Below are positions 15,698-23,632 of a stretch of DNA of 64,000 bases, piece after piece. Source of the stretch: Prolixibacteraceae bacterium (GTDB taxonomy: Bacteria; Bacteroidota; Bacteroidia; Bacteroidales; Prolixibacteraceae); NCBI GenBank assembly GCA_019856515.1, contig CP082230.1, positions 2,046,001 to 2,110,000 on the forward strand, read 5' to 3'. The notes under the pieces are model-generated. The model was not told where the DNA came from, searched no databases, and saw only the letters and a list, made by a program, of their open reading frames with translations. How positions within the stretch are numbered: position 1 is the first letter of the stretch; every line of letters starts with the position of its first letter. The translations under genes and the position numbers were made by a program.

Positions 15698-16941
15698 GTT
15701 TTTTTAGTGGATTTACAAATATTTTCTCTGGAGCGAAACGTGCCGTTAACTATGTAGTGGGCGCAGATGTACAAAAGATTGAAGAGAATGGGGTGACAGA
15801 TGATCCCAGTAGAATAAGTACGGTGTTCACTTGCCATAGTCGCCTTAGTGAACACTTCTCCAGGATGCCTATTCTCATCAAGAAAGAAGAAGGAAGTGCA
15901 GACGTGGAAGATCGAAACCACCGCCTTTTTTACCTCCTTCGATATGCGCCCAACCCTTTGCAGAATGCCCAACAGTTTTGGTCTACCATTGAATACCATC
16001 GTAACCAATACGGCAATGGGTACGCTCAAGTATTTAGAGATAAGAACTCCTCCTATCCCACGGAGATAAAGATCATTCATCCGTTACAGATTATTGAAGC
16101 TCGTATCGTGAAAAATGGAATTATCTACAAGATACAAAAAGAGAATGATAGTCGTAGTTATACGGTTCATTCGAACAATATACTCCACTTTAGAGGATTG
16201 TCGGAAGATGGATTGTTTGGTCTTTCACCATTGATTGCCTTGCAGAAAGAGACACGAATCAATGAGAGAGCGTCATCCACTATTGACAACTTTTACAAGA
16301 ACAATGCGACCTCTCCCATGGCTTTAGAGAGTGAACTACCTGGACAACTTTCGGGACCAGCTGCAAAGATGATTAAAGAGGGGAAAGACGAATTCAAATC
16401 AAACTTTACAGGGCCACAAAATGCAGGAAAGATAATTCATCTACCACCACATACCAAGATCACTAAATTGGCTATGCAGTTTGCAGATGCTCAACTTTTA
16501 GGAACGCTTAAGTATACCCGTGAAGAGATTGCTGCAGCTTATGGGGTTCCCATGTATATGATTGATGGAAGTGCGGAAAAACTGGATATCGAACAGATGA
16601 CTTTAAACTTTGCCACCAACACCATGGGGCCGATTGCAAAGATCTATAAGAGTGAAATTGAAAGAAAGCTTTTAACAAAGAAAGAGATCATCAATGGCAC
16701 TCATATCGAGTTTGATAGTTCTGTCCTTTTAGAGATGGACTATACGAAAAAAGTAAGGGCTGTAAAAGAACAAGTGGTTAATGGATTATTGACTCCAGAA
16801 GAGGGGGCCAAAAGGCTAGGAAATAGACCTGTTTCGTCAAAATGGGCTCAATATCATTATGTACAGGCTCAATATATCCCACTGGAACTTTACGAGCAGT
16901 ACAACCCTTTATTGAAAGACAAATCCAAAATCAAAGAATAA
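15694..16941 (+). CDS. Portal protein, HK97 family
   Basis: A 415-residue protein with the family's blocks: STVFTCHSRLSEHFSRMP, FYLLRYAPNPLQNAQQFW, YGNGYAQVFRD, NNILHFRG and the C-terminal TREEIAAAYGVPMYMI. As a dodecameric ring it forms the DNA entry vertex. It is coupled to TerL by ATGA and followed by the protease gene after 1 nt, the standard HK97 gene order. Confidence 0.95.
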   Translation: MSFFSGFTNIFSGAKRAVNYVVGADVQKIEENGVTDDPSRISTVFTCHSRLSEHFSRMPILIKKEEGSADVEDRNHRLFYLLRYAPNPLQNAQQFWSTIEYHRNQYGNGYAQVFRDKNSSYPTEIKIIHPLQIIEARIVKNGIIYKIQKENDSRSYTVHSNNILHFRGLSEDGLFGLSPLIALQKETRINERASSTIDNFYKNNATSPMALESELPGQLSGPAAKMIKEGKDEFKSNFTGPQNAGKIIHLPPHTKITKLAMQFADAQLLGTLKYTREEIAAAYGVPMYMIDGSAEKLDIEQMTLNFATNTMGPIAKIYKSEIERKLLTKKEIINGTHIEFDSSVLLEMDYTKKVRAVKEQVVNGLLTPEEGAKRLGNRPVSSKWAQYHYVQAQYIPLELYEQYNPLLKDKSKIKE

Positions 16942-16942
16942 T

Positions 16943-17578
16943 ATGGACAAGTATACACTAAAGCGCAACATCAAAGAACGTATCCAGGTACGATCTGAGG
17001 AGGGCGAAAACGGGGAAAGATATATCGAAGGGTATGCCTCTATTTTCAATCATCGTTCCAAGCTACTCCGAGAATGGGGGGACGTGTTTTATGAAGAGAT
17101 TGCCCCTGGAGCTTTCGACAATATTCTTCAAGATACTGGACTAAACTGTTTGGCCACTGTAGATCATTGTCGAAGTAAGATGTTAGGAAGAACAATATCT
17201 GGAACCTTAGAACTTAGTGTGGATGAAAAGGGATTGAAATATCGTATCAAAGTACCGAACACCACACTAGGAAATGATATTTATGAGATGGTCTCCAGAG
17301 GGGATTATTACGAAAGTTCGTTCATCTTCTCTATTGCAGAAAAAGGGATAACGGTAGATCGTAGCGAAGAGATTGAAGTAAGAAAGGTGACAGATATCTT
17401 AAAGTTATGGGATATCTCCATTGTCATTGATGGAGCCTATGCAGACACCCAAGTAAATGCACGTTCTAAAGAGTTCCAGTTTGAGCAGGAAGGAAAACAA
17501 CGAAAAACCTCCTCTATATTATTAAAACAACGAAAAAGAGAAGTAGAATTTCTTAAACTATTTAGCAATGAAAATTGA
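16943..17578 (+). CDS. Prohead maturation protease, HK97/U35 type
   Basis: A 211-residue protein with the U35 layout: RYIEGYASIFNH near the start, VFYEEIAPGAFDNIL, then VDHCRSKMLGRTISGTLEL with the catalytic His (His75), and DYYESSFIFSI with the Ser (125/126). It cleaves the capsid protein's delta domain during head maturation. The capsid gene overlaps its 3' end by 11 nt. Confidence 0.93.
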   Translation: MDKYTLKRNIKERIQVRSEEGENGERYIEGYASIFNHRSKLLREWGDVFYEEIAPGAFDNILQDTGLNCLATVDHCRSKMLGRTISGTLELSVDEKGLKYRIKVPNTTLGNDIYEMVSRGDYYESSFIFSIAEKGITVDRSEEIEVRKVTDILKLWDISIVIDGAYADTQVNARSKEFQFEQEGKQRKTSSILLKQRKREVEFLKLFSNEN

Positions 17579-18818
17579 TGAACTAAAGATTGAAAGAGCG
17601 CAAAAGACAGAAGAGCTTGAAAACCTTCTAAAGCGTTCGGAAAAAGAGAACCGTGATTTCTCAGAAGAAGAAGAGACACAATATGATAATTTGCGAAATC
17701 AAGTTCGTTCTTTAAACAAGAAGATCGAACGCATGGAAGAGGTCAACACTTTTTCACGCTCTTATCTCCCACACAAAAGAGGAAAAGGAGAAGAAGGTAC
17801 AGATGATGATGACGAAGAAGATGATGATGACGAAAAAAAGAAACCGAAACGTTCAAAATCTCCGTCATATAACCGAAACAACCATCAATATGATGTTTCG
17901 AAAGCTATCCGAGAATATTCACGTAATGCATCTTGTGATGCTTTGACGGGATTAGAAGCAGAGACACACCAAGAGCTTCAAAGAAATTGCCCAGAGGCCA
18001 AAGGACTTTTAATTCCTACTCATGCCAGAGCACACAACACAGGAAACCACGCTGGAACATTAGATGTAGTTCAAACAGGATTAAGCATTATTGCACCAGA
18101 ACCGCTATATCGAATGATGGGGTGTACCATCTTAGAAGGTGTTCACGGTGTTTTGAAACTAAGTAAGGCATCAGCAGCAACAGCAGAAACCAAAAATGAA
18201 GGAGAAGCAATCACACAAGGAATCAATAAACCAGAATCTGTAACATTATCACCTATTCGTTATGGCGTGAGTGATAAATGGTCTCAGGAACTTCTTTCAC
18301 AAGAAAACCCTGCTGTTCATGCGGCTTTGCTTAATGATATGTACAAGGCTTGTGATCGTAAAATTACAGAGGATGTTTTTGCTAAGGCGAAAGCTGCAGC
18401 AAGAGAGGTTACAGCAGCATTTGACGAAGCTGGATTTAATAAGTTAATGTCAGAGGTGGAACTCCCTGGAGCTTTTGCCATGAGTAGAAATTTATTCTTC
18501 AAAGGGAAAGCCATCAAATTTGATGAAGGTTCTGGAAGACGACTACTTGAGATTGGAAAACAGAATGGTGTGGGCCTAAACTGGGAGGGTGTTGGATCTT
18601 TCTACACCTCACTATTCAAAGATGCAGCCAAAGATAAACGACTTCTTTATGGTGCATGGAGTGAAATGTGGGTCGGCTTATGGTCAGGATTGGAAGTTCT
18701 AATCAACCCATACACTTATCAAAAGAATGGTGAAACAGAAATCACAGTAAACCGCCTTGCAAATATGGCAGTAAGAAACAATGCTGCATTTGTCAAGAGT
18801 ACTCATATCGAAGGGTAA
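17568..18818 (+). CDS. Major capsid protein, HK97 fold
   Basis: A 416-residue capsid protein. Residues 1-60 form a charged coiled coil (delta domain, used as scaffold). An acidic run (DDDDEEDDDDEKKK) follows, the probable protease target zone. The body (from about residue 105) has the usual ESVTLSPIRYGVSDKWSQEL and C-terminal LLYGAWSEMWVGLWSG blocks, the latter very typical of phage capsid C-termini. It is the last gene before the first reverse-strand island. Confidence 0.93.
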   Translation: MKIDELKIERAQKTEELENLLKRSEKENRDFSEEEETQYDNLRNQVRSLNKKIERMEEVNTFSRSYLPHKRGKGEEGTDDDDEEDDDDEKKKPKRSKSPSYNRNNHQYDVSKAIREYSRNASCDALTGLEAETHQELQRNCPEAKGLLIPTHARAHNTGNHAGTLDVVQTGLSIIAPEPLYRMMGCTILEGVHGVLKLSKASAATAETKNEGEAITQGINKPESVTLSPIRYGVSDKWSQELLSQENPAVHAALLNDMYKACDRKITEDVFAKAKAAAREVTAAFDEAGFNKLMSEVELPGAFAMSRNLFFKGKAIKFDEGSGRRLLEIGKQNGVGLNWEGVGSFYTSLFKDAAKDKRLLYGAWSEMWVGLWSGLEVLINPYTYQKNGETEITVNRLANMAVRNNAAFVKSTHIEG

Positions 18819-18845
18819 AAAGGAATCTAAAGGAAGATAACCCCA

Positions 18846-19037
18846 CTAAGGTATCTTCCTTTCTTTGTTATTTGATCTGGTACCACCAAAATGACCCAAG
18901 AGCAATAAAACAAAATTCTTTGCCAATTCTGGTGCAAACTTGAAAATTACTACGAGTAATATAACGCCCCCTCCAACTATAACAATCGTTTCTTTATCAC
19001 TCAAGATTAAAGACTTTTTTTCATCTTTATATTCCAT
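18846..19037 (-). CDS. Small single-pass membrane protein on the reverse strand (63 aa)
   Basis: One strong hydrophobic segment (TIVIVGGGVILLVVIFKFAP, continuing to a second hydrophobic patch VLLLLG) sits between a charged N-terminus (MEYKDEKKSLILSDKE) and a basic tail (GTRSNNKERKIP). It occupies the 319-bp gap between capsid and connector genes, where phages of this type normally have no gap, and is antisense to them. The gene could be a prophage-expressed cargo gene; it is short, so some doubt remains. Confidence 0.5.
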   Translation of the reverse strand: MEYKDEKKSLILSDKETIVIVGGGVILLVVIFKFAPELAKNFVLLLLGHFGGTRSNNKERKIP

Positions 19038-19120
19038 AACATAAATTTTAAATTGCTGAACATATTTTTATTATAGTCCCTTAATTTTTATCTACCCAGA
19101 AATCCCTAAGATTTTATGTA

Positions 19121-19135
19121 CTATATTATCGAAAA
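19121..19135 (+). promoter_or_regulatory. Leader motif variant CTATATTATCGAAAA
   Basis: Variant of the recurrent prophage leader motif, 2 nt before the ATG at 19138 and directly after the reverse-strand gene island. Confidence 0.45.
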
Positions 19136-19137
19136 GG

Positions 19138-19707
19138 ATGATACAAGTTTTTACAGGAAAACACTCGCAATTCATTGGTGATAGAGGGATAACACTTTCC
19201 GAATTAAAACAACAATTAAACGTTGAGGAAGAATATACAGACGATAATCTATTACTGGAGACGTTTTTGGGAACGGCTGTTGAGGCCATTGAGAATATGA
19301 TTAATGGTCATATTCAGCATAAAGAGATAATCCAAGAAATTGACCTAGAAAAAGGGAATACCTTCTATTTTCCTATTGCGCCATTAGTTTCTATTCAAGG
19401 AGTGAAGGCAATCAACCCAGATAATCAAGAATGGGAAACCGTTTCTGTGGTTTATGAACTTACAGAAAGGTATAACGGTTTTATCTTGAAGTTTGCCTCT
19501 TTGCCTTCAAATACACCCTCTAAGCTACAAATAACGTATGAAGTGGGTTATCCCTCAAATGAGATTCCAAAACCTTTAAAACAGGCTATTTTAGTACAGG
19601 CTGCCGACTTCTACGATTCGGAACGAAGTGGATATACCGCTTCGGGACTGCAAAAGACAAATTTAGTAGAGAGATTGGTCTCTCCTTATATTCGTTGTTA
19701 TTGGTAA
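19138..19707 (+). CDS. Head-tail connector, gp6-like
   Basis: A 189-residue protein with the connector pattern TLSELKQQLNVEEEYTDDN, FLGTAVEAIENMING, YFPIAPLVSIQGVKAI and QITYEVGYPSNEIPKPLKQA. It forms the ring under the portal. The order connector, head-closure, tail-completion follows as in HK97-type phages. Confidence 0.88.
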   Translation: MIQVFTGKHSQFIGDRGITLSELKQQLNVEEEYTDDNLLLETFLGTAVEAIENMINGHIQHKEIIQEIDLEKGNTFYFPIAPLVSIQGVKAINPDNQEWETVSVVYELTERYNGFILKFASLPSNTPSKLQITYEVGYPSNEIPKPLKQAILVQAADFYDSERSGYTASGLQKTNLVERLVSPYIRCYW

Positions 19708-19713
19708 TTGCTT

Positions 19714-20067
19714 ATGTTGGCCACAACGTTAAGAACACCGATTACGCTCTTTCAGAAAGAGACGGAATCCAATAGTTATGGAGAAGAGAAAGAGGTCTAT
19801 TCTCCCCTACTTCATTTAAAGTGTGGATTGTTTTATCAAAAATCTAACGAAACTCTTATCGGAGGGGAACTGGAAACCGTATCCCAAACAATACGTTTTA
19901 AGATCCGATTTCGAAAGATTATTAATGAAGAACTCGTCATTCTTATGGAAGACCAATTCTACAATATCAAGAGTATAGAGAAAGATCCACGCAAACATTT
20001 TATGATTCTGGAGGGGACCAAAATACCTAAAGGAGCCATCAAATTAAAATCACCGGGCAATGAGTAA
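19714..20067 (+). CDS. Head closure (head-tail adaptor) protein
   Basis: A 117-residue beta-rich protein read from the ATG at 19714. RTPITLFQKETESNSYGEEK, LKCGLFYQKSNETLIGGE and QTIRFKIRFRK follow the SPP1 gp16-like adaptor pattern. It follows the connector by 6 nt and overlaps the next gene by 8 nt. Confidence 0.8.
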   Translation: MLATTLRTPITLFQKETESNSYGEEKEVYSPLLHLKCGLFYQKSNETLIGGELETVSQTIRFKIRFRKIINEELVILMEDQFYNIKSIEKDPRKHFMILEGTKIPKGAIKLKSPGNE

Positions 20068-20548
20068 TACCATTTCATCAAGTAGTGTGGATGTAAAAAT
20101 GTTAGATGATCTAGCAAAATTTCTTCATGAAGCAGGAAAGAAGAATGTTCATCCAGATATTAAAAAGGTAGTCAATGAATCACATCGTTTGGCTGCCAAA
20201 CCTATTATACAAGGAGCGAGAGGGAGACTTAAGAAACACAAGGTCACTGGAAACCTAGCCAAATCGATTGGTTTTGTTCCTCTTTCGACAAAAAACCAAT
20301 TACGATCTAAGGTAGGAGCTCGTTCTTTTGGACGATTTAAAGGATACCACGGTTATTTAGTGAACCGTGGTTCCGTGGTCCGAAAAACCGAGACTGGAGC
20401 CAATCGTGGAACGATGCCTGGTTTCGGTTACTGGGACGACACCATCAAGAATGAAGGACGTACTTCAGAAAGTCAAATGACCAAACATATGCAAGATGGC
20501 CTCGAAAAATATATGCAAAAGCAGCTAAAAAAAATAAAAATTCTATAA
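20060..20548 (+). CDS. HK97 gp10-like tail completion/neck protein
   Basis: A 162-residue basic protein with the gp10-type centre: a helical half with AAKPIIQGARGRLKKHKVTG, then SKVGARSFGRFKGYHGYLV and MPGFGYWDDTIKNEG. It sits where the tail terminator or completion protein is expected. Its 3' end overlaps the 3' end of the reverse-strand gene 20543-21217 by 6 nt, so the two converge tail to tail. Confidence 0.8.
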   Translation: MSNTISSSSVDVKMLDDLAKFLHEAGKKNVHPDIKKVVNESHRLAAKPIIQGARGRLKKHKVTGNLAKSIGFVPLSTKNQLRSKVGARSFGRFKGYHGYLVNRGSVVRKTETGANRGTMPGFGYWDDTIKNEGRTSESQMTKHMQDGLEKYMQKQLKKIKIL

Positions 20549-21217
20549 GTTATTAACAATAATACTGTCTTTCCAATCTTTATCAATCTTAGAAAACGAT
20601 TCGAGTTTATTTAACTGTTTAGTTGATATATTCTCTTCAAAAATATTCTTTTTCACAATCGTATTAATTCTTTCTCCTGTGAATCTTTCAACATTATTCA
20701 CAACAATACTATCAATATTATTACTCGTTACTTCATCATGAATTTTACCATAAAAATTGTAATCCATAAATATAGCACCTATTAAAAGCAATAATAAGAT
20801 AAAATGAGGTGCAAAAAGAAGTAATTTGTTTATATTATTTGCACCAAATAAAATGTGTATTAGTCCTGCAAACACAGATACAGAGCACGTTAATCCAATA
20901 ATCAAAACAATTGCACTTGGCAGTGAATGTGATGAACTAACGATATTTACATTAATAATTAAAAGTGCCATTACAGAAGAAAATAATCCAATTATCTCAA
21001 AACTCTTATGTGTTGCTGATTTTAATTTCTGCTCAAACTCTTCAAATCGAGTCTCATAACTATCAAGTCGATCATTAAAACGAGCAACAGCATCATCTTC
21101 AAAGTTATCTGTTGTATCGTTTTCTTGGTTTACATTATAACCATCCTCTGTCTCTGTAATTCGATATTCCTCTGAAATGTTTTCTAAATTATCGTCAGTC
21201 TGATCTACCCAAGCCAT
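20543..21217 (-). CDS. Membrane protein with coiled coil, second gene of a reverse-strand cassette (224 aa)
   Basis: An acidic N-terminus leads into a coiled coil (ARFNDRLDSYETRFEEFEQK, residues about 45-70). Three hydrophobic segments follow: IIGLFSSVMALLIINVNIV, AIVLIIGLTCSVSVFAGLI and LLLFAPHFILLLLLIGAIF. A polar C-terminal domain of about 65 residues ends the protein. No family was recognised. Its start immediately follows the upstream gene's stop (0 nt apart). The architecture of a cytosolic partner plus a membrane protein resembles two-gene abortive-infection pairs, but that is inference. Confidence 0.75.
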   Translation of the reverse strand: MAWVDQTDDNLENISEEYRITETEDGYNVNQENDTTDNFEDDAVARFNDRLDSYETRFEEFEQKLKSATHKSFEIIGLFSSVMALLIINVNIVSSSHSLPSAIVLIIGLTCSVSVFAGLIHILFGANNINKLLLFAPHFILLLLLIGAIFMDYNFYGKIHDEVTSNNIDSIVVNNVERFTGERINTIVKKNIFEENISTKQLNKLESFSKIDKDWKDSIIVNNL

Positions 21218-21895
21218 TTAGTTGTAAAGATTAGTTATACTATAGATTGTATTATCAATTAATCTTTCTATCAAAGAACTAAAAGCATGTAGATTATTAC
21301 GATAACTTTTCTTTGTGGAAAGATCTATTTCACTATTAGTACTATGACTATTGGTCAGAATAAAGCCAGAAGTTAGTTTATTATTTAACGTAATTGACTT
21401 TGTATTAATTGATTCTGTTTTAACAATATCTACATCTTCTTCTTTATCTTTTTGACTAAACTTTAGATTGATATCATTAAAATCATTAGGATTCAGCTTA
21501 TCTGATAGGATCTTATCTTTTAACTTTGGAAGTATATATTCACTCTCTATAAAAGAAATACGTACAACCTCAACTCTCTTAATTTTAAATTTTTCAACTA
21601 TTCTGCTCAAAAAACTGAGTGTTAAATCATTTTGAGGTTTCGTCCATATCTCAACTCTTATTTTTGAAAATGTCATTCTGAAAAGCTCTCCTACAGTAAT
21701 AACCATACGTTTTAGATCTGCAGGATCAGAATCATTCACAGGGTACTCGCTTATAGATATTTTCTTTTTAAACCTTTTTAAATCCTGAACCAAATCATTT
21801 GAAAATGATTTATAATCAATCTTCTGTGGATCTATCTGCAGATTTATATTTAACTGCAATAAATACATTTTTGGCTTATGAGTATCTTTCTCCAT
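21218..21895 (-). CDS. Soluble protein, first gene of the reverse-strand cassette (225 aa)
   Basis: A soluble 225-residue protein without signal or membrane segments. The N-terminal half alternates beta and helix (KMYLLQLNINLQIDPQ, VITVGELFRMTFSKIRVEIW, KRVEVVRISFIESEY). The C-terminal half is polar and Ser/Asn rich. I do not recognise a family. It is transcribed against the tail operon from its own TACCTTTG promoter box (21920-21927) and sits directly upstream of the membrane-protein gene, so it is probably the regulator or sensor of that pair (inference). Confidence 0.75.
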   Translation of the reverse strand: MEKDTHKPKMYLLQLNINLQIDPQKIDYKSFSNDLVQDLKRFKKKISISEYPVNDSDPADLKRMVITVGELFRMTFSKIRVEIWTKPQNDLTLSFLSRIVEKFKIKRVEVVRISFIESEYILPKLKDKILSDKLNPNDFNDINLKFSQKDKEEDVDIVKTESINTKSITLNNKLTSGFILTNSHSTNSEIDLSTKKSYRNNLHAFSSLIERLIDNTIYSITNLYN

Positions 21896-21919
21896 TACTA
21901 TTATGCTATTACAACCTTA

Positions 21920-21927
21920 CAAAGGTA
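21920..21927 (-). promoter_or_regulatory. Promoter -7 box of the reverse-strand cassette
   Basis: On the minus strand the sequence reads TACCTTTG, a perfect TAnnTTTG box, 24 bp before the ATG at 21895. This lets the cassette be expressed in the lysogen when the late genes are silent. Confidence 0.6.
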
Positions 21928-21937
21928 TATTTTTGTC

Positions 21938-21951
21938 CTATATTATAGAAA
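21938..21951 (+). promoter_or_regulatory. Leader motif variant CTATATTATAGAAA
   Basis: Variant of the recurrent prophage leader motif, 5 nt before the ATG at 21957, at the point where the tail operon resumes after the reverse-strand cassette. Confidence 0.45.
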
Positions 21952-21956
21952 CTTCT

Positions 21957-22334
21957 ATGATAGGAAATATTATTCGCACCATCTTACTTGACAATCCAAA
22001 GATTAAAAGCATTGTTGGGGAAGAGATCCAGCCCATCAAAGTACAATCCGAAGATTTACCAGCAATATGTTATCGTGTCACCTTTATTCCAGGAAGAGGA
22101 AAGATGGCACAAAAGAATCAGGAATACCAAGTGGAGCTCGTCACTTTCTTTGACTCTTATAGTGATTCCTGGGAATTATCCATGTTAATCCATGAAACAC
22201 TGGAGGAGGCACGACGAAAAGAGTTTAATGGGCGCACCATTGCAGATCTTCAATGTAACAGCATCACAGATGATTACGAATACAACCTGGACACTTACGG
22301 GCAAAAAATCAACTTTAAGGTGGTGGTATGTTAA
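21957..22334 (+). CDS. Tail completion protein (125 aa)
   Basis: I chose the ATG at 21957 just after the leader motif; an earlier ATG at 21903 would extend through that motif and the cassette promoter. The protein reads MIGNIIRTILLDNPKIKSIV, then DLPAICYRVTFIPG and YQVELVTFFDSYSDSWEL, consistent with the DUF3168-like tail completion (gpU-like) proteins that follow gp10-type genes. It overlaps the next gene by 7 nt. Confidence 0.75.
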   Translation: MIGNIIRTILLDNPKIKSIVGEEIQPIKVQSEDLPAICYRVTFIPGRGKMAQKNQEYQVELVTFFDSYSDSWELSMLIHETLEEARRKEFNGRTIADLQCNSITDDYEYNLDTYGQKINFKVVVC

Positions 22335-22549
22335 AAGAACAAGAGATCTATAACGCTACGGTGGATATCATCAACAAGCGTAAAGAAACAAAGAAAGGAC
22401 CATTCCAAGCGATGGTTAAAGACTATATCCAACATCTTGGGTATTTCCCTCGAGCGGAACTGTGGGAGTTGGTTAAAAATCAAAATATCAAATGTGGACA
22501 AACTTTAAACAGTTGGTATTTTCTTCCACTCCTTTCTCCAGAACAATAA
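22328..22549 (+). CDS. Small tail-module protein, unknown (73 aa)
   Basis: A 73-residue soluble protein (KRKETKKGPFQAMVKDYIQH, LGYFPRAELWELVK) overlapping the tail completion gene by 7 nt and preceding the major tail protein. No family was recognised. Confidence 0.6.
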   Translation: MLKEQEIYNATVDIINKRKETKKGPFQAMVKDYIQHLGYFPRAELWELVKNQNIKCGQTLNSWYFLPLLSPEQ

Positions 22550-22558
22550 ACCATCCCA

Positions 22559-22572
22559 TATATTAAAGAAAA
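22559..22572 (+). promoter_or_regulatory. Leader motif TATATTAAAGAAAA before the major tail gene
   Basis: Exact core of the recurrent prophage motif, 9 nt before the ATG at 22582. Confidence 0.5.
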
Positions 22573-22581
22573 TAGAACGTT

Positions 22582-23040
22582 ATGGCAAATATTATTGCAT
22601 GTGGATCGGACTTCTTAATCTTTGTTGAGGAGGGATCTGGAGAAGATAAAACTTTTAAGGCAATCGGAGGACAAACCAGTGCGGAGATCTCGGACGATAA
22701 CGATCAGAGAGAGACCACCACCAAGTTAGACCGTAATGGGGCAAACTATGAGTATGGTCGTGAGCGTTGGTCTGTATCGGTGGATTTGGAACGTATTGAC
22801 GAGAAAGATCCAGATAACAGCGTGATCAAGTTTGAGCTGTTGGAAGATTGGAAAAAAGAACATGTTAAACCAACCATCGTTGGAGCATGGATCACCAAAG
22901 AGGGAGAGGTCGATAAAACCCGACGTATCTATCGAGGTCAAGCCATGGTCAAACTATCCAGTTCATTCCCTAATGGGGAGAATGCCACAGGAAGTTTAAG
23001 TCTGCAAGGGATTGGGGAACTAGAACATATCAAACCTTAA
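22582..23040 (+). CDS. Major tail (tube) protein
   Basis: A 152-residue protein with the tail-tube pattern: FEIS-type start (DKTFKAIGGQTSAEISDDND, then ETTTKLDRNGANYEYGRERW), SVSVDLERID, and the closing GSLSLQGIGELEH. This is the building block of the non-contractile tail tube. It precedes the chaperones and tape measure as expected. Absence of a sheath gene next to it supports a siphovirus. Confidence 0.88.
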   Translation: MANIIACGSDFLIFVEEGSGEDKTFKAIGGQTSAEISDDNDQRETTTKLDRNGANYEYGRERWSVSVDLERIDEKDPDNSVIKFELLEDWKKEHVKPTIVGAWITKEGEVDKTRRIYRGQAMVKLSSSFPNGENATGSLSLQGIGELEHIKP

Positions 23041-23042
23041 TC

Positions 23043-23483
23043 ATGAAGCACGATATTATTTCAATACAAGGAGAATCCTACAAGGTGGGGTTCTCTTTTA
23101 TGGCCATCAAAGAGTATGAAGAGTTGACAGGGAAGTCCGTGGCTGAATGTACCACCACCTACGACACCCTACTATTGATGTTTTGTACTCTAAGAGCTAA
23201 GAACAAAACCTTCTTACTCAACTTAGATCAGTTCATTGCTTTTATGGATGAAAATCCAGAGCTATTGAATGATTTCCAGTTTACCGATGGCAAAGAAGAT
23301 AAAAAAAAAGTGTCGTTGATGAAGACATTGGGGATGGGGAAGACTTTAGGGTTATGGATGCTTTCTATATTGCTGTGGTTTGCTCCCATTTGGATCCCTA
23401 TTATTTTTGGCATGATGCTACTCTGGAAGATCTGGACGCTTGTAATCGTGGTTTTCAAAATGATTGGGAGAAAGTCCGCATGA
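23043..23483 (+). CDS. Tail assembly chaperone G (zero-frame product, 146 aa)
   Basis: The first 86 or so residues look like a tail chaperone (YKVGFSFMAIKEYEELTGKS, NLDQFIAFMDENPELLNDFQ). After the A9 run at 23301-23309 the zero frame continues for 58 codons with an odd, strongly hydrophobic sequence (WMLSILLWFAPIWIPIIFGM). This may be a by-product of the overlapping -1 frame rather than a real membrane segment. The longer frameshift product is listed separately. Confidence 0.75.
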   Translation: MKHDIISIQGESYKVGFSFMAIKEYEELTGKSVAECTTTYDTLLLMFCTLRAKNKTFLLNLDQFIAFMDENPELLNDFQFTDGKEDKKKVSLMKTLGMGKTLGLWMLSILLWFAPIWIPIIFGMMLLWKIWTLVIVVFKMIGRKSA

Positions 23484-23632
23484 TCGCAAACCCTATACGT
23501 GCTATTGGTGGTGATAAAAAAGGAGTTGTTTTTCCTTGGGATAAAACCAAAGAAACAAAGAGTGTGGCCACACTCAATAAAGCAGGTAAATCATTGTCAA
23601 ACATCTTAAATCAATCGAACCATGGCAGGTAA
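23043..23632 (+). CDS. Tail assembly chaperone G-T fusion by -1 frameshift (196 aa)
   Basis: Codons 1-89 are read in frame 0 to 23309; a -1 slip on A-AAA-AAA (23303-23309) then joins the overlapping frame, which is open from 23303 to the stop at 23630-23632. The added part is KSVVDEDIGDGEDFRVMDAF, then WHDATLEDLDACNRGFQNDW and PFDK-type ending (VVFPWDKTKETKS). This has the acidic, aromatic look of T-domain sequences that bind the tape measure. The stop overlaps the tape measure start by 11 nt. A homopolymer sequencing error (A9 for A8 or similar) would mimic this. Confidence 0.65.
23303..23309 (+). other. Slippery heptamer A-AAA-AAA for -1 frameshifting
   Basis: It lies in the A9 run 23301-23309 in the reading frame needed for X-XXY-YYZ slippage and is followed by GTG. 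The -1 frame has its last stop (TAA at 23300-23302) directly before it and then stays open to 23632. Confidence 0.65.

Noticed and set aside
23310..23483. Zero-frame tail of the chaperone gene as a true membrane protein
   Set aside because: The hydrophobic run lies where the overlapping -1 frame carries a plausible T domain, so it is likely a coding by-product, though not excluded.
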